A stretch of 64,000 nt of DNA, from contig JAUVXR010000011.1 in NCBI GenBank assembly GCA_030603495.1, positions 11,310 to 75,309 on the forward strand, written 5' to 3'. The stretch comes from a bacterium. Its GTDB lineage: Bacteria; Armatimonadota; Zipacnadia; Zipacnadales; Zipacnadaceae. Shown here one piece after another: positions 1 through 7,938 of this stretch. Below the pieces are notes generated by a model. The model was not told the origin of the DNA and did not search any database. It worked only from the letters and a program-made list of their open reading frames with translations. The position numbers were made by a program, and so were the translations under genes. Position 1 is the first letter of the stretch; each line of letters opens with the position of its first letter.

Positions 1-15
1 AAAGGGCAAGCAGCC

Positions 16-1041
16 ATGAGAGCTTCGCGCAGGCATAAGGCAGTTATTGTCGGGACAATCATTCTGCTGATCGTCGGCTCGATTCCCCTCCGTGACCACA
101 TCAGATACCAGCGACTAGTCCTGGGCGTGCGGCGGCCGATGCCCCTGACTAAGATCGTTGACTTCGACCCCACAGCCATCACTGGCGTGATGGTCGGGGC
201 CATCCTCGGCGGCTTCCGCGAGCTGGGCGCCGCGATGCTCTGGGTCAAGGTGCATACCCTATGGAACGAGGGCAAGGGCACGTGGCTTAAGTGCCTCAGC
301 CTGATGCGCGCAGTCACCTTGCTCGACCCCCACTGGATTGACCCGTGGCGGCTGACCGCATGGCATTTAGCCTATAATCTTTACGTGGAGACTGACGACG
401 CCGAGCAACAAGCTATCTTGCTAGACAAGGGCATCTCGGCGCTCAAAGAAGGCATCTCCTGGAACCCCGAGGAGAGCACTCTGTACATAGAACTGGGCTG
501 GACCTACTTTGACAAGCTCGACGACTACGATAACGCCGCCAAATGGTTCCGGAGTTGCCTGCAGTTTGAGCACCCCGGGTACGTGGACCGTTTGATCGCC
601 CACGCTTACGAGCGGCTGCCCGACATCCCCAAGGCGCTGGACTGGTACGACTATTGCCTGAAGCGAAATCCCAGCGATTCGATTGCCAAGGGCGCAATAC
701 TGACCATCCGCGAACGCTACCTGGACGCCTGGCGACTCATGGAAGCGGGCGACTATCAGGCAGCTCTGGCGACTCTGCAGAGGCACATAGACGTTGATCC
801 CGAAGACACCATCGCCATACACTTCCGCGCTCATATCTATGAAGAGGCTGGCGACCTGGACGCTGCCCTCGAAGCGTGGCAGATGGCGGTGGAAAACTTC
901 TCGCTCGACGACCTGGCACGTCGTAAGGTCGCCGAGTTAAGCGTCGCACTTGGCAAGCCGGTGGCGCCGGTTCCTACCCACATCTTGCGCCAGCGCCATC
1001 CTGAGCAGATGGCTCCCGTCCGGCGCCCACCCACACCGTGA
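16..1041 (+). CDS. Membrane-anchored TPR-like protein
   Basis: A 341-residue protein starts at an ATG about 15 bases into the window. Residues 8-27 form one hydrophobic segment after a basic start (RASRRHK), suiting an inner-membrane anchor with the rest in the periplasm. From about residue 80 the chain is made of alternating helices with the W/L/A/Y spacing of tetratricopeptide repeats, in two blocks (about 85-220 and 235-310). The tail is proline-rich. TPR proteins are scaffolds, so no reaction can be assigned. It may be the last gene of an operon lying left of the window. The start has only a weak ribosome site, and an upstream start outside the window cannot be excluded. Confidence 0.7.
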   Translation: MRASRRHKAVIVGTIILLIVGSIPLRDHIRYQRLVLGVRRPMPLTKIVDFDPTAITGVMVGAILGGFRELGAAMLWVKVHTLWNEGKGTWLKCLSLMRAVTLLDPHWIDPWRLTAWHLAYNLYVETDDAEQQAILLDKGISALKEGISWNPEESTLYIELGWTYFDKLDDYDNAAKWFRSCLQFEHPGYVDRLIAHAYERLPDIPKALDWYDYCLKRNPSDSIAKGAILTIRERYLDAWRLMEAGDYQAALATLQRHIDVDPEDTIAIHFRAHIYEEAGDLDAALEAWQMAVENFSLDDLARRKVAELSVALGKPVAPVPTHILRQRHPEQMAPVRRPPTP

Positions 1042-1134
1042 GTATCCCTTTTGTCTGCTTGCCGCAGGCCTGTGGTGTTCGGGCAGCTTCCCCCGAAGCC
1101 CCTCGCTCCTTCCCGCCAGCTTGCCCCCTCGCGC

Positions 1135-1164
1135 TTGACAGACCACCGTACTGCCCGATACAAT
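1135..1164 (+). promoter_or_regulatory. Promoter for tRNA-Ala
   Basis: A consensus -35 box TTGACA (1135-1140) and a -10 box TACAAT (1159-1164) are separated by 18 bases. Transcription should begin near 1171, five bases before the mature tRNA. Confidence 0.75.
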
Positions 1165-1175
1165 AATCGTGAAGT

Positions 1176-1251
1176 GGGCGAGTAGCTCAGCTGGGAGAGC
1201 GCCTCCCTCGCACGGAGGAGGTCGAGGGTTCGAATCCCTTCTCGTCCACCA
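1176..1251 (+). tRNA. tRNA-Ala (anticodon CGC)
   Basis: A full cloverleaf can be folded by eye. The acceptor stem is GGGCGAG with CTCGTCC, the anticodon stem CCTCC/GGAGG encloses the loop CTCGCAC (anticodon CGC, reading GCG alanine codons), and the T arm GAGGG-TTCGAAT-CCCTT is canonical. The CCA end is encoded (1249-1251). It stands alone behind its own promoter. Confidence 0.95.
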
Positions 1252-1316
1252 GCACTTCCCTCTTGATATCGCGCTCTTGCCCTGCACCTCGCACACAGGC
1301 CTGCCCACAAGAACCA

Positions 1317-1345
1317 GCCCGTGCCTGCCGAAGCGAAGCACGGGC
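1317..1345 (+). terminator. Possible hairpin terminator after tRNA-Ala
   Basis: GCCCGTGC and GCACGGGC form an 8-bp perfect stem around a 13-base loop between tRNA-Ala and the leftward gene ending at 1411. There is no T-tract, so intrinsic termination is uncertain. The rest of 1252-1410 shows no gene. Confidence 0.35.
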
Positions 1346-1410
1346 CGTGGGTGGTATGTCCACCTAGGCCTTAGCGGTTCGTCGTTCCCTACCCACTATC
1401 CACTATCCGT

Positions 1411-2331
1411 TCACGACATCTCTATCTCGACGTTGTCGGCGACGCCGCCGAGGAGCGTATAGTCGGTCCGCGCCTCCTGAAGAATCGAGCCCGGCACGAA
1501 GCGGTTGACCCGAACGTGTGCCGCCAGCCGCGCGATGAAGCGCTGCCAGCACATCGGCGTGCCCGGCCCGCACATCCCGTCCAGCCAGAAGCTGCGGTGC
1601 TTCGCGCCCAAGATATCCGCTGGCGCGATGGTCGCCGCCTGCGGTGGAACCCACGACCAGTCGCCGCCAAACGAGTGCAGCGCGTTCTGCATAATCGTCA
1701 TCGGCGTCAGCTCGACGATCCGGGCCTTGGCCTGTTTATACTCCTCCAGGCTGTCGAACTCGTGCCCCAGGCTGCTTTCCCAGAAGGCGATATGCCCGCA
1801 CCAGCCGATGCCCCCGTAGCAGCAGTCGGCCCCGCCGGTCGCGGCAATCATGTCCGAGTATTCGCCGATGTTGTCGCTGTTGGGGAAGTGGATATTCTCC
1901 GCCCTGGGCCGCAGCTCGGGATCAATCTTGCTGAAGCAGCCGTCCCACATCGCCGTCGCAAACGAGCCTGCCCAGTCAGCGGGTGCGGTCTGGCCGTTCT
2001 CGTCGGCGTACTCGTCCATATTGAAGGTGATCAGGTGCTTGCAGTCAATGCGCAGCCGGTTGATGATGCCGGCGGCGATCTCGTACTGCGGCACCGGCCC
2101 CACCGGCAAGATCAGCACGCAGTTGCGCTCCTCCTCGGCGGCCTTGACGATGCGGTCCACGATATCGAGCGCGAACTCGGCGTAGAAGACGGTGGCATCG
2201 TCAATGACACGGATCTGAAAATCGGGGTTCGGGTGGTTGGTGATCTCTTCGCGGGTAATCTTCCGCACCCGCGCACACTCCTCGGGGTCCTGAAAGTCAA
2301 TAAACTTGGCCAACGCCGGCATAAAGGCCAT
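1411..2331 (-). CDS. NagB-like glucosamine-6-phosphate isomerase/deaminase family protein
   Basis: The protein is a divergent member of the sugar isomerase fold that includes glucosamine-6-phosphate deaminase. FNMDEYAD matches the family FNMDEYVG strand and GGIGWCGHIAFWE matches GGVGNDGHIAFNE. The histidine and glutamate of the catalytic triad are kept, but the triad aspartate (Asp141 of E. coli NagB) is a cysteine and two asparagines are tryptophans, so the substrate or chemistry may differ. The open frame runs to 2361. The AAGGAGGGG ribosome site, however, lies inside that extension and serves the ATG at 2331, giving 306 residues. The DegT-type aminotransferase gene lies upstream on the same strand, about 118 bases away, which suggests amino-sugar metabolism. 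Confidence 0.8.
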   Translation of the reverse strand: MAFMPALAKFIDFQDPEECARVRKITREEITNHPNPDFQIRVIDDATVFYAEFALDIVDRIVKAAEEERNCVLILPVGPVPQYEIAAGIINRLRIDCKHLITFNMDEYADENGQTAPADWAGSFATAMWDGCFSKIDPELRPRAENIHFPNSDNIGEYSDMIAATGGADCCYGGIGWCGHIAFWESSLGHEFDSLEEYKQAKARIVELTPMTIMQNALHSFGGDWSWVPPQAATIAPADILGAKHRSFWLDGMCGPGTPMCWQRFIARLAAHVRVNRFVPGSILQEARTDYTLLGGVADNVEIEMS

Positions 2332-2448
2332 CACTTGCCCCTCCTTCATTTCGGTAGTCATCTCATGACACTACACCATTTCCCCCGCGGGCCGATTTCA
2401 CCTCCCCTAACCCTCGCGACAGGGCCAGGCATAATGGGTCAGAGGGCC

Positions 2449-3549
2449 TCAGCCAAAGAACTCGCGCACGGTCTGGGCGACGTACTCGATCTGCTCGTCG
2501 GACAGGTAGGGGTGTAGAGGCAGTTGGAGGACTTCGCCGGCGGCCTTTTCGGTCTCGGGCAGCTTCGCCTCACGCAGGCCGTAGGGCCGGCAGGCCGGCT
2601 GGGTATGGGCGGGGTAGCGGTAGTGCGTGGCGAAACCGATCTCGTGCTCTTCGAGGTGGGCAGCCAGATCATCCCGCTGGGAAGTGCGGATGGTGTAGAG
2701 GTGATAGGCGTGCGTGGTGTGGGGGGCAACCGCGGGCCGGGTGATCGGCAGGCCGGCCAGCAGCTCATCGTACTTCGCCGCCAGCTCGCGCCGGCGCTGG
2801 TTGCCCCACTGAAGTCTCTTCAGCTTCACGCGCACGATCGCCGCCTGAAGCTCGTCGAGCCGGCTGTTATAGCCGATCAGCGCATGCTCGTACTTGGAGG
2901 TGTAGCCGTGGCTGCGCAGCAGGCGGGCCTTCTCGGCCAGCTCGTCGTCGTCGGTGGTGATCATCCCGCCCTCGCCGTAGCCGGCGAGGTTCTTACTCAT
3001 ATAGAAGCTAAAGATGCCGCACTGCCCCAGGCTGCCGATCGGACGACCCCGATGCCTCGCCAGATGCGCCTGGGCACTGTCTTCGATTACCTTGAGGTCG
3101 TGAGCGGCAGCCACCTGGTTGATTGCATCCATATCAGCCGGATGACCGTATATGTGCACGGGAATGATCGCGCGCGTGCGCGGGGTAATGGCTTCCGCCA
3201 GCAGCTCGGGGTCAAGGCAGAAGTAATCAGGTTCAATGTCCACCAGCACCGGCTGCGCCCCGACCAGCACAATAGCTTCGATGGTGGCAATGAACGTCCA
3301 GCCGACGGTGATGACCTCATCGCCCGGCCCGATGTCCATCGCCTTCAAGGCGATGACCAGCGCATCGGTGCCACTGCCGACACCGATGGCGTGCTCCGCC
3401 TGACACCGCTCTGCCCATTCCTGCTCCAGGGCCTGGACGTTGGGCCCCAGGAACAGTTGCATCGAGTCAAGGGCACCATCCATTGCTTCAAGGATTTCCG
3501 GCCGCAGCGCCTCGTACTCAGCCTTGAGATCCATCAAGGGGACTTGCAC
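2449..3549 (-). CDS. DegT/DnrJ/EryC1/StrS-type PLP aminotransferase
   Basis: This 366-residue enzyme has the normal length and motifs of sugar aminotransferases that transfer an amino group to a keto-sugar nucleotide. Visible are GSGTDAL near residue 60 (phosphate loop), EDSAQAH with Asp157 contacting the pyridine nitrogen, and FYMSKNL with the Schiff-base lysine 186, followed by GEGGMI. The start is GTG at 3549 with GAGGAG eight bases upstream. It is followed on the same strand by the NagB-like gene. Likely role: amino-sugar synthesis for surface polysaccharide; the exact sugar cannot be told. Confidence 0.9.
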   Translation of the reverse strand: MQVPLMDLKAEYEALRPEILEAMDGALDSMQLFLGPNVQALEQEWAERCQAEHAIGVGSGTDALVIALKAMDIGPGDEVITVGWTFIATIEAIVLVGAQPVLVDIEPDYFCLDPELLAEAITPRTRAIIPVHIYGHPADMDAINQVAAAHDLKVIEDSAQAHLARHRGRPIGSLGQCGIFSFYMSKNLAGYGEGGMITTDDDELAEKARLLRSHGYTSKYEHALIGYNSRLDELQAAIVRVKLKRLQWGNQRRRELAAKYDELLAGLPITRPAVAPHTTHAYHLYTIRTSQRDDLAAHLEEHEIGFATHYRYPAHTQPACRPYGLREAKLPETEKAAGEVLQLPLHPYLSDEQIEYVAQTVREFFG

Positions 3550-3605
3550 TACAGCAACTCCTCAGGATTCAGAATCTTCTCTGGACGCTGGCCATACTAC
3601 CGGTA

Positions 3606-3676
3606 GGACAGGCGTCTCGCCTGTCCCTCAGATCGACGGGCAGCTCGCCAAGCCCACGACCAGCAAGACGCCCGTC
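3606..3676. repeat. REP-like palindromic repeat, copy 1
   Basis: GGACAGGCG and CGCCTGTCC form a 9-bp hairpin with a TCT loop (3606-3626). A degenerate second arm pair follows (GACGGGC 3635-3641, GCCCGTC 3670-3676). The same element recurs at 7854, 43948 and 45237, always between genes. Confidence 0.75.
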
Positions 3677-3762
3677 ACACTGATACATCTTAGCATTTAG
3701 AACAACAAACGAGGGAAAAGTTGCCGGAGGGACGCGCATCTGGCCGCGGGGCGCAGCCGGTC

Positions 3763-5943
3763 TTACGAAGCACTGATGACAGAGACCTGCCGGACGCTGA
3801 TGACGTCAATGAGCTTGCTGAGACGATCCAACAACCGCTCCAGGTCGCCGCGGTTGGCGATATCGAGAGTCAGCAGCAGGCGGGCGAACTCGCGACCCTC
3901 AGCATTGACCCGAGCGGCCGCGATATTGATGTCACAATCGCTGACGATGGCGGTTATGTGCGAGAGCAACCCCACGCGGTCCGAGGCCAGAACTTCCACG
4001 ACGGTGCGAAACTTGGTGGCACTGTCGCCAGTCGCCCAGTTGAGGTCAACAATCCGCTCCGGTTCTTTACCGACGAGGTACTGGAGGTTCTTACAGTCGG
4101 TCCGATGCACACTTATGCCGCCCCCGCGGGTGATGTAGCCGATGATACCGTCACCCGGCAACGGATTGCAGCACTTTGCCAGCCGCGAATGCACGTCGCG
4201 GATCCCTGCGACTGAGACCAGCATCCCTTCGTGGGGCGGCGGCTCCTCAGCCACATCGGGCAGGGCAAGCTGCACCTCTTCGCTGAGCGTCCGCGGGCGA
4301 CGGACTAGCCCTGCCACCAGGTGATCAATGACCGTCCCCGACTCCACCTCCCCGTAGCCGATCGCCGCCAGCAGGCTGTCGGCACTGGGGTAGTTCAGAT
4401 GCGCGGCCACCGGCATCAGCAACTCTTCGTTGGGACTCTGGCCGGTCAACTCCGTGGTCTTGGCGAAGGCGCGTGTCAATTCCTGGCGCCCGATCTGAAT
4501 ATTCTCCTGCTCGGATTGCTGGCGCAGGAACTTACGCACCTTCGCCTTGGCCCGACTACTCTTAATCAGCCCCAGCCAGTCCCGGCTGGGCTGGGCACCG
4601 GACGAGGTTATGATCTCGGCAATGTCCCCGTTCTGGAACTCGTAGTCCAGCGGCACCATCTGACCGTTGACCTTGGCCCCAGCGCAGTGATGACCGACCT
4701 CGGTGTGGATCCGATAGGCAAAGTCAATCGGTCCCGCGCCGCGCGGCAGGTCAACAACATCACCATCGGGCGTAAACACAAAGACCTGGTCCTGGAACAG
4801 GTCGAGCTGAAGAAGCTCGAGGAACTCATGATGCTCTTCCAGATCCGTCTCCAGATCCAGCACCTGACGCACCCAGGACATTTGCTGGTCAAGCTGCGTA
4901 TCGGTCCGGCCCTCCTTGTAGCGCCAGTGTGCGGCCACGCCATACTCCGCCCGCTGGTGCATATCCAGGGCCCGAATCTGGACCTCCATTGGCTGCTTGT
5001 CCGGCCCGAAAACCTTCGTATGGAGCGACTGGTACTGGTTGGCCTTGGGCTTAGCAATGTAGTCGGTGAACATCCCCGGTACCGGCATCCACAGCGCATG
5101 AACCACCCCCAACGCTGCATAACACTGGTCAACAGTTTCGCCAATCACCCGCAGTGCCATCAGGTCGGCAATCTGACCGAAATCAATCTGCTGCTCCTCC
5201 ATCTTGCGGAAGATGCTGTAGATATGCTTGGCGCGTCCCTGGACGCGCGCCGAGATATCAGCCGCATCCAGCGCCGCGGCCAGCTCTTCTCGGACTGACT
5301 CGAGCTGGGCCAGCCGCGCCTCGCGGGTCTGGCCCAGTTTCTCAACAATGTCAAAATAAGCCTCAGGCTCCAGGTATTTGAGCGCCTGGTCTTCCAACTC
5401 CCACTTAATCCGCCAGATGCCCAGCCGGTGAGCAATCGGCGCGAAGATGTGCTGGGTTTCCAGCGCAATACGCTGCTGATCTTCGGGCGCCAGCGGCTCC
5501 AACGTACGCATGTTGTGCAGCCGGTCCGCCAGCTTGATCATAATCACCCGGATATCGTCGGCCATGGCCAGGAACATCTTGCGTAGGTTCAGCGCCTGCT
5601 GCTCCTGGCGACTGGAGAAATCGAGATGGGTCAACGTAGTGACGCCCTCCACCAGATCCGCAATCTGCCCGCCGAATTCGGCCTGGATATCCTCGATGGC
5701 GATATTGGTATCTTCGACGGTATCGTGCAGCAGGGCTGCGGCGATACTATCCGGGTCGGCCTGAATATCCGCAAGGATGTTGGCTACCGCCAGCGGATGG
5801 CTGATGTAGGGGTCGCCCGTCAGCCGCTTCTGGCCCTCGTGAGCTTGGGCGGCAAAGTCATACGCCCGCCGCAGCATCGCCGCATCCGCCTCCGGCCAGT
5901 ACCCGGTCACCCGCTCGATTGTGCTGTCAATGTCAGTGGGCAT
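3763..5943 (-). CDS. rel: Bifunctional (p)ppGpp synthetase/hydrolase
   Basis: A full-length 726-residue Rel/SpoT enzyme that makes and degrades the alarmone (p)ppGpp. In order: the HD hydrolase domain (residues about 25-180, with HDTVEDT), the synthetase domain (about 230-370, with ALRVIG, YQSLHT and EVQIR), the TGS domain (about 390-450), the zinc-finger/helical region with CCNPLPGD, and a C-terminal ACT domain (about 650-725). Both catalytic halves look intact, as in the single Rel enzyme of many non-gamma-proteobacterial phyla. The start ATG at 5943 lies about 50 bases downstream of a good promoter and next to an inverted repeat (5958-5974). Confidence 0.95.
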   Translation of the reverse strand: MPTDIDSTIERVTGYWPEADAAMLRRAYDFAAQAHEGQKRLTGDPYISHPLAVANILADIQADPDSIAAALLHDTVEDTNIAIEDIQAEFGGQIADLVEGVTTLTHLDFSSRQEQQALNLRKMFLAMADDIRVIMIKLADRLHNMRTLEPLAPEDQQRIALETQHIFAPIAHRLGIWRIKWELEDQALKYLEPEAYFDIVEKLGQTREARLAQLESVREELAAALDAADISARVQGRAKHIYSIFRKMEEQQIDFGQIADLMALRVIGETVDQCYAALGVVHALWMPVPGMFTDYIAKPKANQYQSLHTKVFGPDKQPMEVQIRALDMHQRAEYGVAAHWRYKEGRTDTQLDQQMSWVRQVLDLETDLEEHHEFLELLQLDLFQDQVFVFTPDGDVVDLPRGAGPIDFAYRIHTEVGHHCAGAKVNGQMVPLDYEFQNGDIAEIITSSGAQPSRDWLGLIKSSRAKAKVRKFLRQQSEQENIQIGRQELTRAFAKTTELTGQSPNEELLMPVAAHLNYPSADSLLAAIGYGEVESGTVIDHLVAGLVRRPRTLSEEVQLALPDVAEEPPPHEGMLVSVAGIRDVHSRLAKCCNPLPGDGIIGYITRGGGISVHRTDCKNLQYLVGKEPERIVDLNWATGDSATKFRTVVEVLASDRVGLLSHITAIVSDCDINIAAARVNAEGREFARLLLTLDIANRGDLERLLDRLSKLIDVISVRQVSVISAS

Positions 5944-5957
5944 ATAGCCAGCTACGT

Positions 5958-6027
5958 CCTTTGGTATACAAAGGTAGTTGAGCCGGTCTCCTGACCATAT
6001 TATATATCACCCATCCAGTTCCTTCAA
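5958..6027 (-). promoter_or_regulatory. rel promoter and leader inverted repeat
   Basis: On the minus strand, TTGAAG (6022-6027) and TATAAT (5999-6004) are spaced by 17 bases. Downstream, CCTTTG and CAAAGG (5958-5974) form a 6-bp inverted repeat around GTATA in the rel leader, either a small hairpin or an operator. Confidence 0.65.
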
Positions 6028-6041
6028 TCGCCCTCGCCAAC

Positions 6042-6070
6042 TTGACACCCGCGCAGCCCCCAAGTAAACT
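6042..6070 (+). promoter_or_regulatory. Promoter for rsmA-ispE
   Basis: TTGACA (6042-6047) and TAAACT (6065-6070) are spaced by 17 bases and point rightward, back to back with the rel promoter. The predicted transcript begins near 6077, so any translation start earlier than that is ruled out if this promoter is the one used. Confidence 0.6.
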
Positions 6071-6080
6071 CGTGGCACAG

Positions 6081-6974
6081 GTGGAAACAGGCGCTCCGAC
6101 ACCCGACGAAGTCCGCCAGATGCCGCTTAGCCGCCGCACGCAGTGGCTGAGGCGGCATTTCGATTTCCGGCCGCGCAAATCGCTCGGCCAGAACTTCCTG
6201 AGGGACGGGCATGTGGCCACGCACCTCGCCCAGGCTGCTGCACAATTCGCGCCACAGCGGGTGATCGAAATTGGGCCGGGCCTGGGGGCATTGACCGTCC
6301 CCTTGGCCGAGAGCAATTGGGACTTAGTAGCCTTTGAGAGTGACCGCAGACTATGCGAGGTCCTGCACTGGCTGTTTTCTGACTGCGAGCAGGTCGAGAT
6401 ACGCCAGGGCGACTTTCTCGCGGCGGACTTGACTGATCTCGCCGGCCCTGATAGCGTTGTAGTGGGCAACCTGCCCTACTACATCACCACGCCGATCCTG
6501 GAGAAGGTTTTCGAGACGCATCCTGGCTTCGCCGGGCTGGTCATCACTGTCCAGCAGGAGGTCGCGGAGCGTATCCGCGCCCAGCCGGGCACCAAGCAAT
6601 ACGGCTCTTTGACAATATTCTGCCGCTACTACGCGGCCAACATAGAGAGACTGACGACGCTGCCACCACAGGCCTTCTGGCCCTCGCCGCAGGTCAGCTC
6701 CGCAGCGCTACGTCTGACGCTGCGGGCCGAGCCTCCTGACGGGATAGAATCAGAGACGGCCTTTTTCGCTGCCGTGCGGGGCGCTTTCGCCCACCGGCGC
6801 AAGACCCTGCGCAACTCGCTGAAGACGGCTACCCTGCTCGAGCTGTCCGCCGAACAGGTCGAAGCTCTTCTGACCGAGGCGGGCATTGACGGCAGCCGAC
6901 GCGGCGAGACACTCGATTTCGGCGAGTTTGTCAGCCTGGGCAATGCTCTGCACGACATCAGGGAAGGAACTTGA
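6081..6974 (+). CDS. rsmA: 16S rRNA dimethyladenosine transferase RsmA (KsgA)
   Basis: The enzyme dimethylates two adjacent adenines in the 3' hairpin of 16S rRNA during small-subunit maturation, using S-adenosylmethionine. KSLGQNFL, the SAM loop EIGPGLGALT and the NLPYYITTP catalytic motif are all present, followed by the helical RNA-binding C-terminal domain. The frame is open from a TTG at 6042, but that codon is part of the -35 box. GTG 6081 or ATG 6120 (starting MPLSRRTQW) are more likely starts, and neither has a strong ribosome site. The stop overlaps the ispE start by four bases, indicating translational coupling. Confidence 0.93.
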   Translation: METGAPTPDEVRQMPLSRRTQWLRRHFDFRPRKSLGQNFLRDGHVATHLAQAAAQFAPQRVIEIGPGLGALTVPLAESNWDLVAFESDRRLCEVLHWLFSDCEQVEIRQGDFLAADLTDLAGPDSVVVGNLPYYITTPILEKVFETHPGFAGLVITVQQEVAERIRAQPGTKQYGSLTIFCRYYAANIERLTTLPPQAFWPSPQVSSAALRLTLRAEPPDGIESETAFFAAVRGAFAHRRKTLRNSLKTATLLELSAEQVEALLTEAGIDGSRRGETLDFGEFVSLGNALHDIREGT

Positions 6975-7840
6975 CTGTGTCGGGGACCGGCGATGTGGTA
7001 ACGCTGCAGGCCTTTGCCAAGGTGAACCTCACCCTCGAGGTCCTCGGCAAGCGCCCGGACGGCTACCACGAGCTGCGCAGCCTGGTGCAGTGTGTCTCGC
7101 TGGCGGATGAGTTGACGCTGCGCCCCACCGACGGCGGGATAGCAATCTGCGTCTTGGGCCTGTGGGCACCGGAAGGCCCCGAGAATCTCTGCTACCAGGC
7201 GGCGGAGGCCTTCACTCAGCAGGTGGGCAGCCCCGCCGGCGTTGCTATCACCTTGGTCAAGCATATTCCCGCCGGGCGCGGACTGGGCGGTGGCAGCAGT
7301 GACGCCGCCGCAACGCTGCTCGGACTAGCAGAGATGGCTGAGCACCGCCCCGCGGATGAGGTTCTGCATCAGATTGCGGCAGAGATAGGCAGCGACGTGC
7401 CGTTTTTTCTGGGCGGAGGCGGTGCGGTCATCTCAAGCCGGGGGGAGATTGTTCAGCCACTGACGCCACAGTGGCGAGGCGAGGCGCTCGTGATCGCCTG
7501 GCCGGAAGTGGCTGTTTCGACCGCCGAGGCTTACGCTCTGCTGGGCGCCGAAGACTTCACTGACGGGCAGATCACGGCTGCAGCCCAGCAAGCCCTTTCT
7601 GGTGGCCACTTCGACCCTGACCGGCACTTATTCAACTGCTTTGAACGCGCGGTATACTCGCACTGGCCGGAGACTGGCCAGCTCCAGGAGCGGTTGACCA
7701 GCGAGACCGGTCAGCCGGCGCGGCTGTCCGGCTCGGGGTCCGCGGTGTTCGCGATATGCCCGGATTTGGCTCATGCGCAAGCTGCCGCTCAGCGAATGCA
7801 CGAAACCGGCTGTACGACAATCGCCGTGGAGCCAGTATAA
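6971..7840 (+). CDS. ispE: 4-diphosphocytidyl-2-C-methyl-D-erythritol kinase
   Basis: IspE phosphorylates CDP-methylerythritol in the non-mevalonate (MEP) isoprenoid pathway. The 289-residue protein has the GHMP-kinase ATP loop PAGRGLGGGSSDAAA (about residues 97-111), the N-terminal substrate motif AKVNLTLEVLGKRPDGYHEL, and the C-terminal LSGSGSAVFA motif. It starts at a TTG inside the rsmA stop (TTGA overlap). The rsmA-ispE order is also common in Firmicutes and related phyla. Confidence 0.95.
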   Translation: MTVSGTGDVVTLQAFAKVNLTLEVLGKRPDGYHELRSLVQCVSLADELTLRPTDGGIAICVLGLWAPEGPENLCYQAAEAFTQQVGSPAGVAITLVKHIPAGRGLGGGSSDAAATLLGLAEMAEHRPADEVLHQIAAEIGSDVPFFLGGGGAVISSRGEIVQPLTPQWRGEALVIAWPEVAVSTAEAYALLGAEDFTDGQITAAAQQALSGGHFDPDRHLFNCFERAVYSHWPETGQLQERLTSETGQPARLSGSGSAVFAICPDLAHAQAAAQRMHETGCTTIAVEPV

Positions 7841-7853
7841 CCCGGTCCCGATC

Positions 7854-7909
7854 GGTAGGACAGGCGTCCCGCCTGTCCACTGCTCGACGGGCGAGACGCC
7901 CGTCGTACC
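7854..7909. repeat. REP-like double palindrome, copy 2 (most complete)
   Basis: The unit is bounded by GGTA and TACC. Inside are two 9-bp palindromes: GGACAGGCG/CGCCTGTCC (7858-7878) and CGACGGGCG/CGCCCGTCG (7885-7905). The outer arms can also pair with each other, so the unit can fold as two hairpins or one long one. It sits between ispE and the next gene. Confidence 0.85.
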
Positions 7910-7938
7910 ATTCGTTGCCTTGTGGGGAGCAAACAACT

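Noticed and set aside
1516-2517. 333-codon rightward open frame
   Set aside because: It is antisense to the NagB-like gene, has no ribosome site or motif, and its composition mirrors third-position GC of the real gene.
2524-3606. 360-codon rightward open frame
   Set aside because: Antisense shadow of the DegT aminotransferase, whose catalytic motifs are all intact on the other strand.
4321-5298. 325-codon rightward open frame
   Set aside because: Antisense shadow of rel; it lies in the synthetase/TGS part of a fully conserved enzyme.
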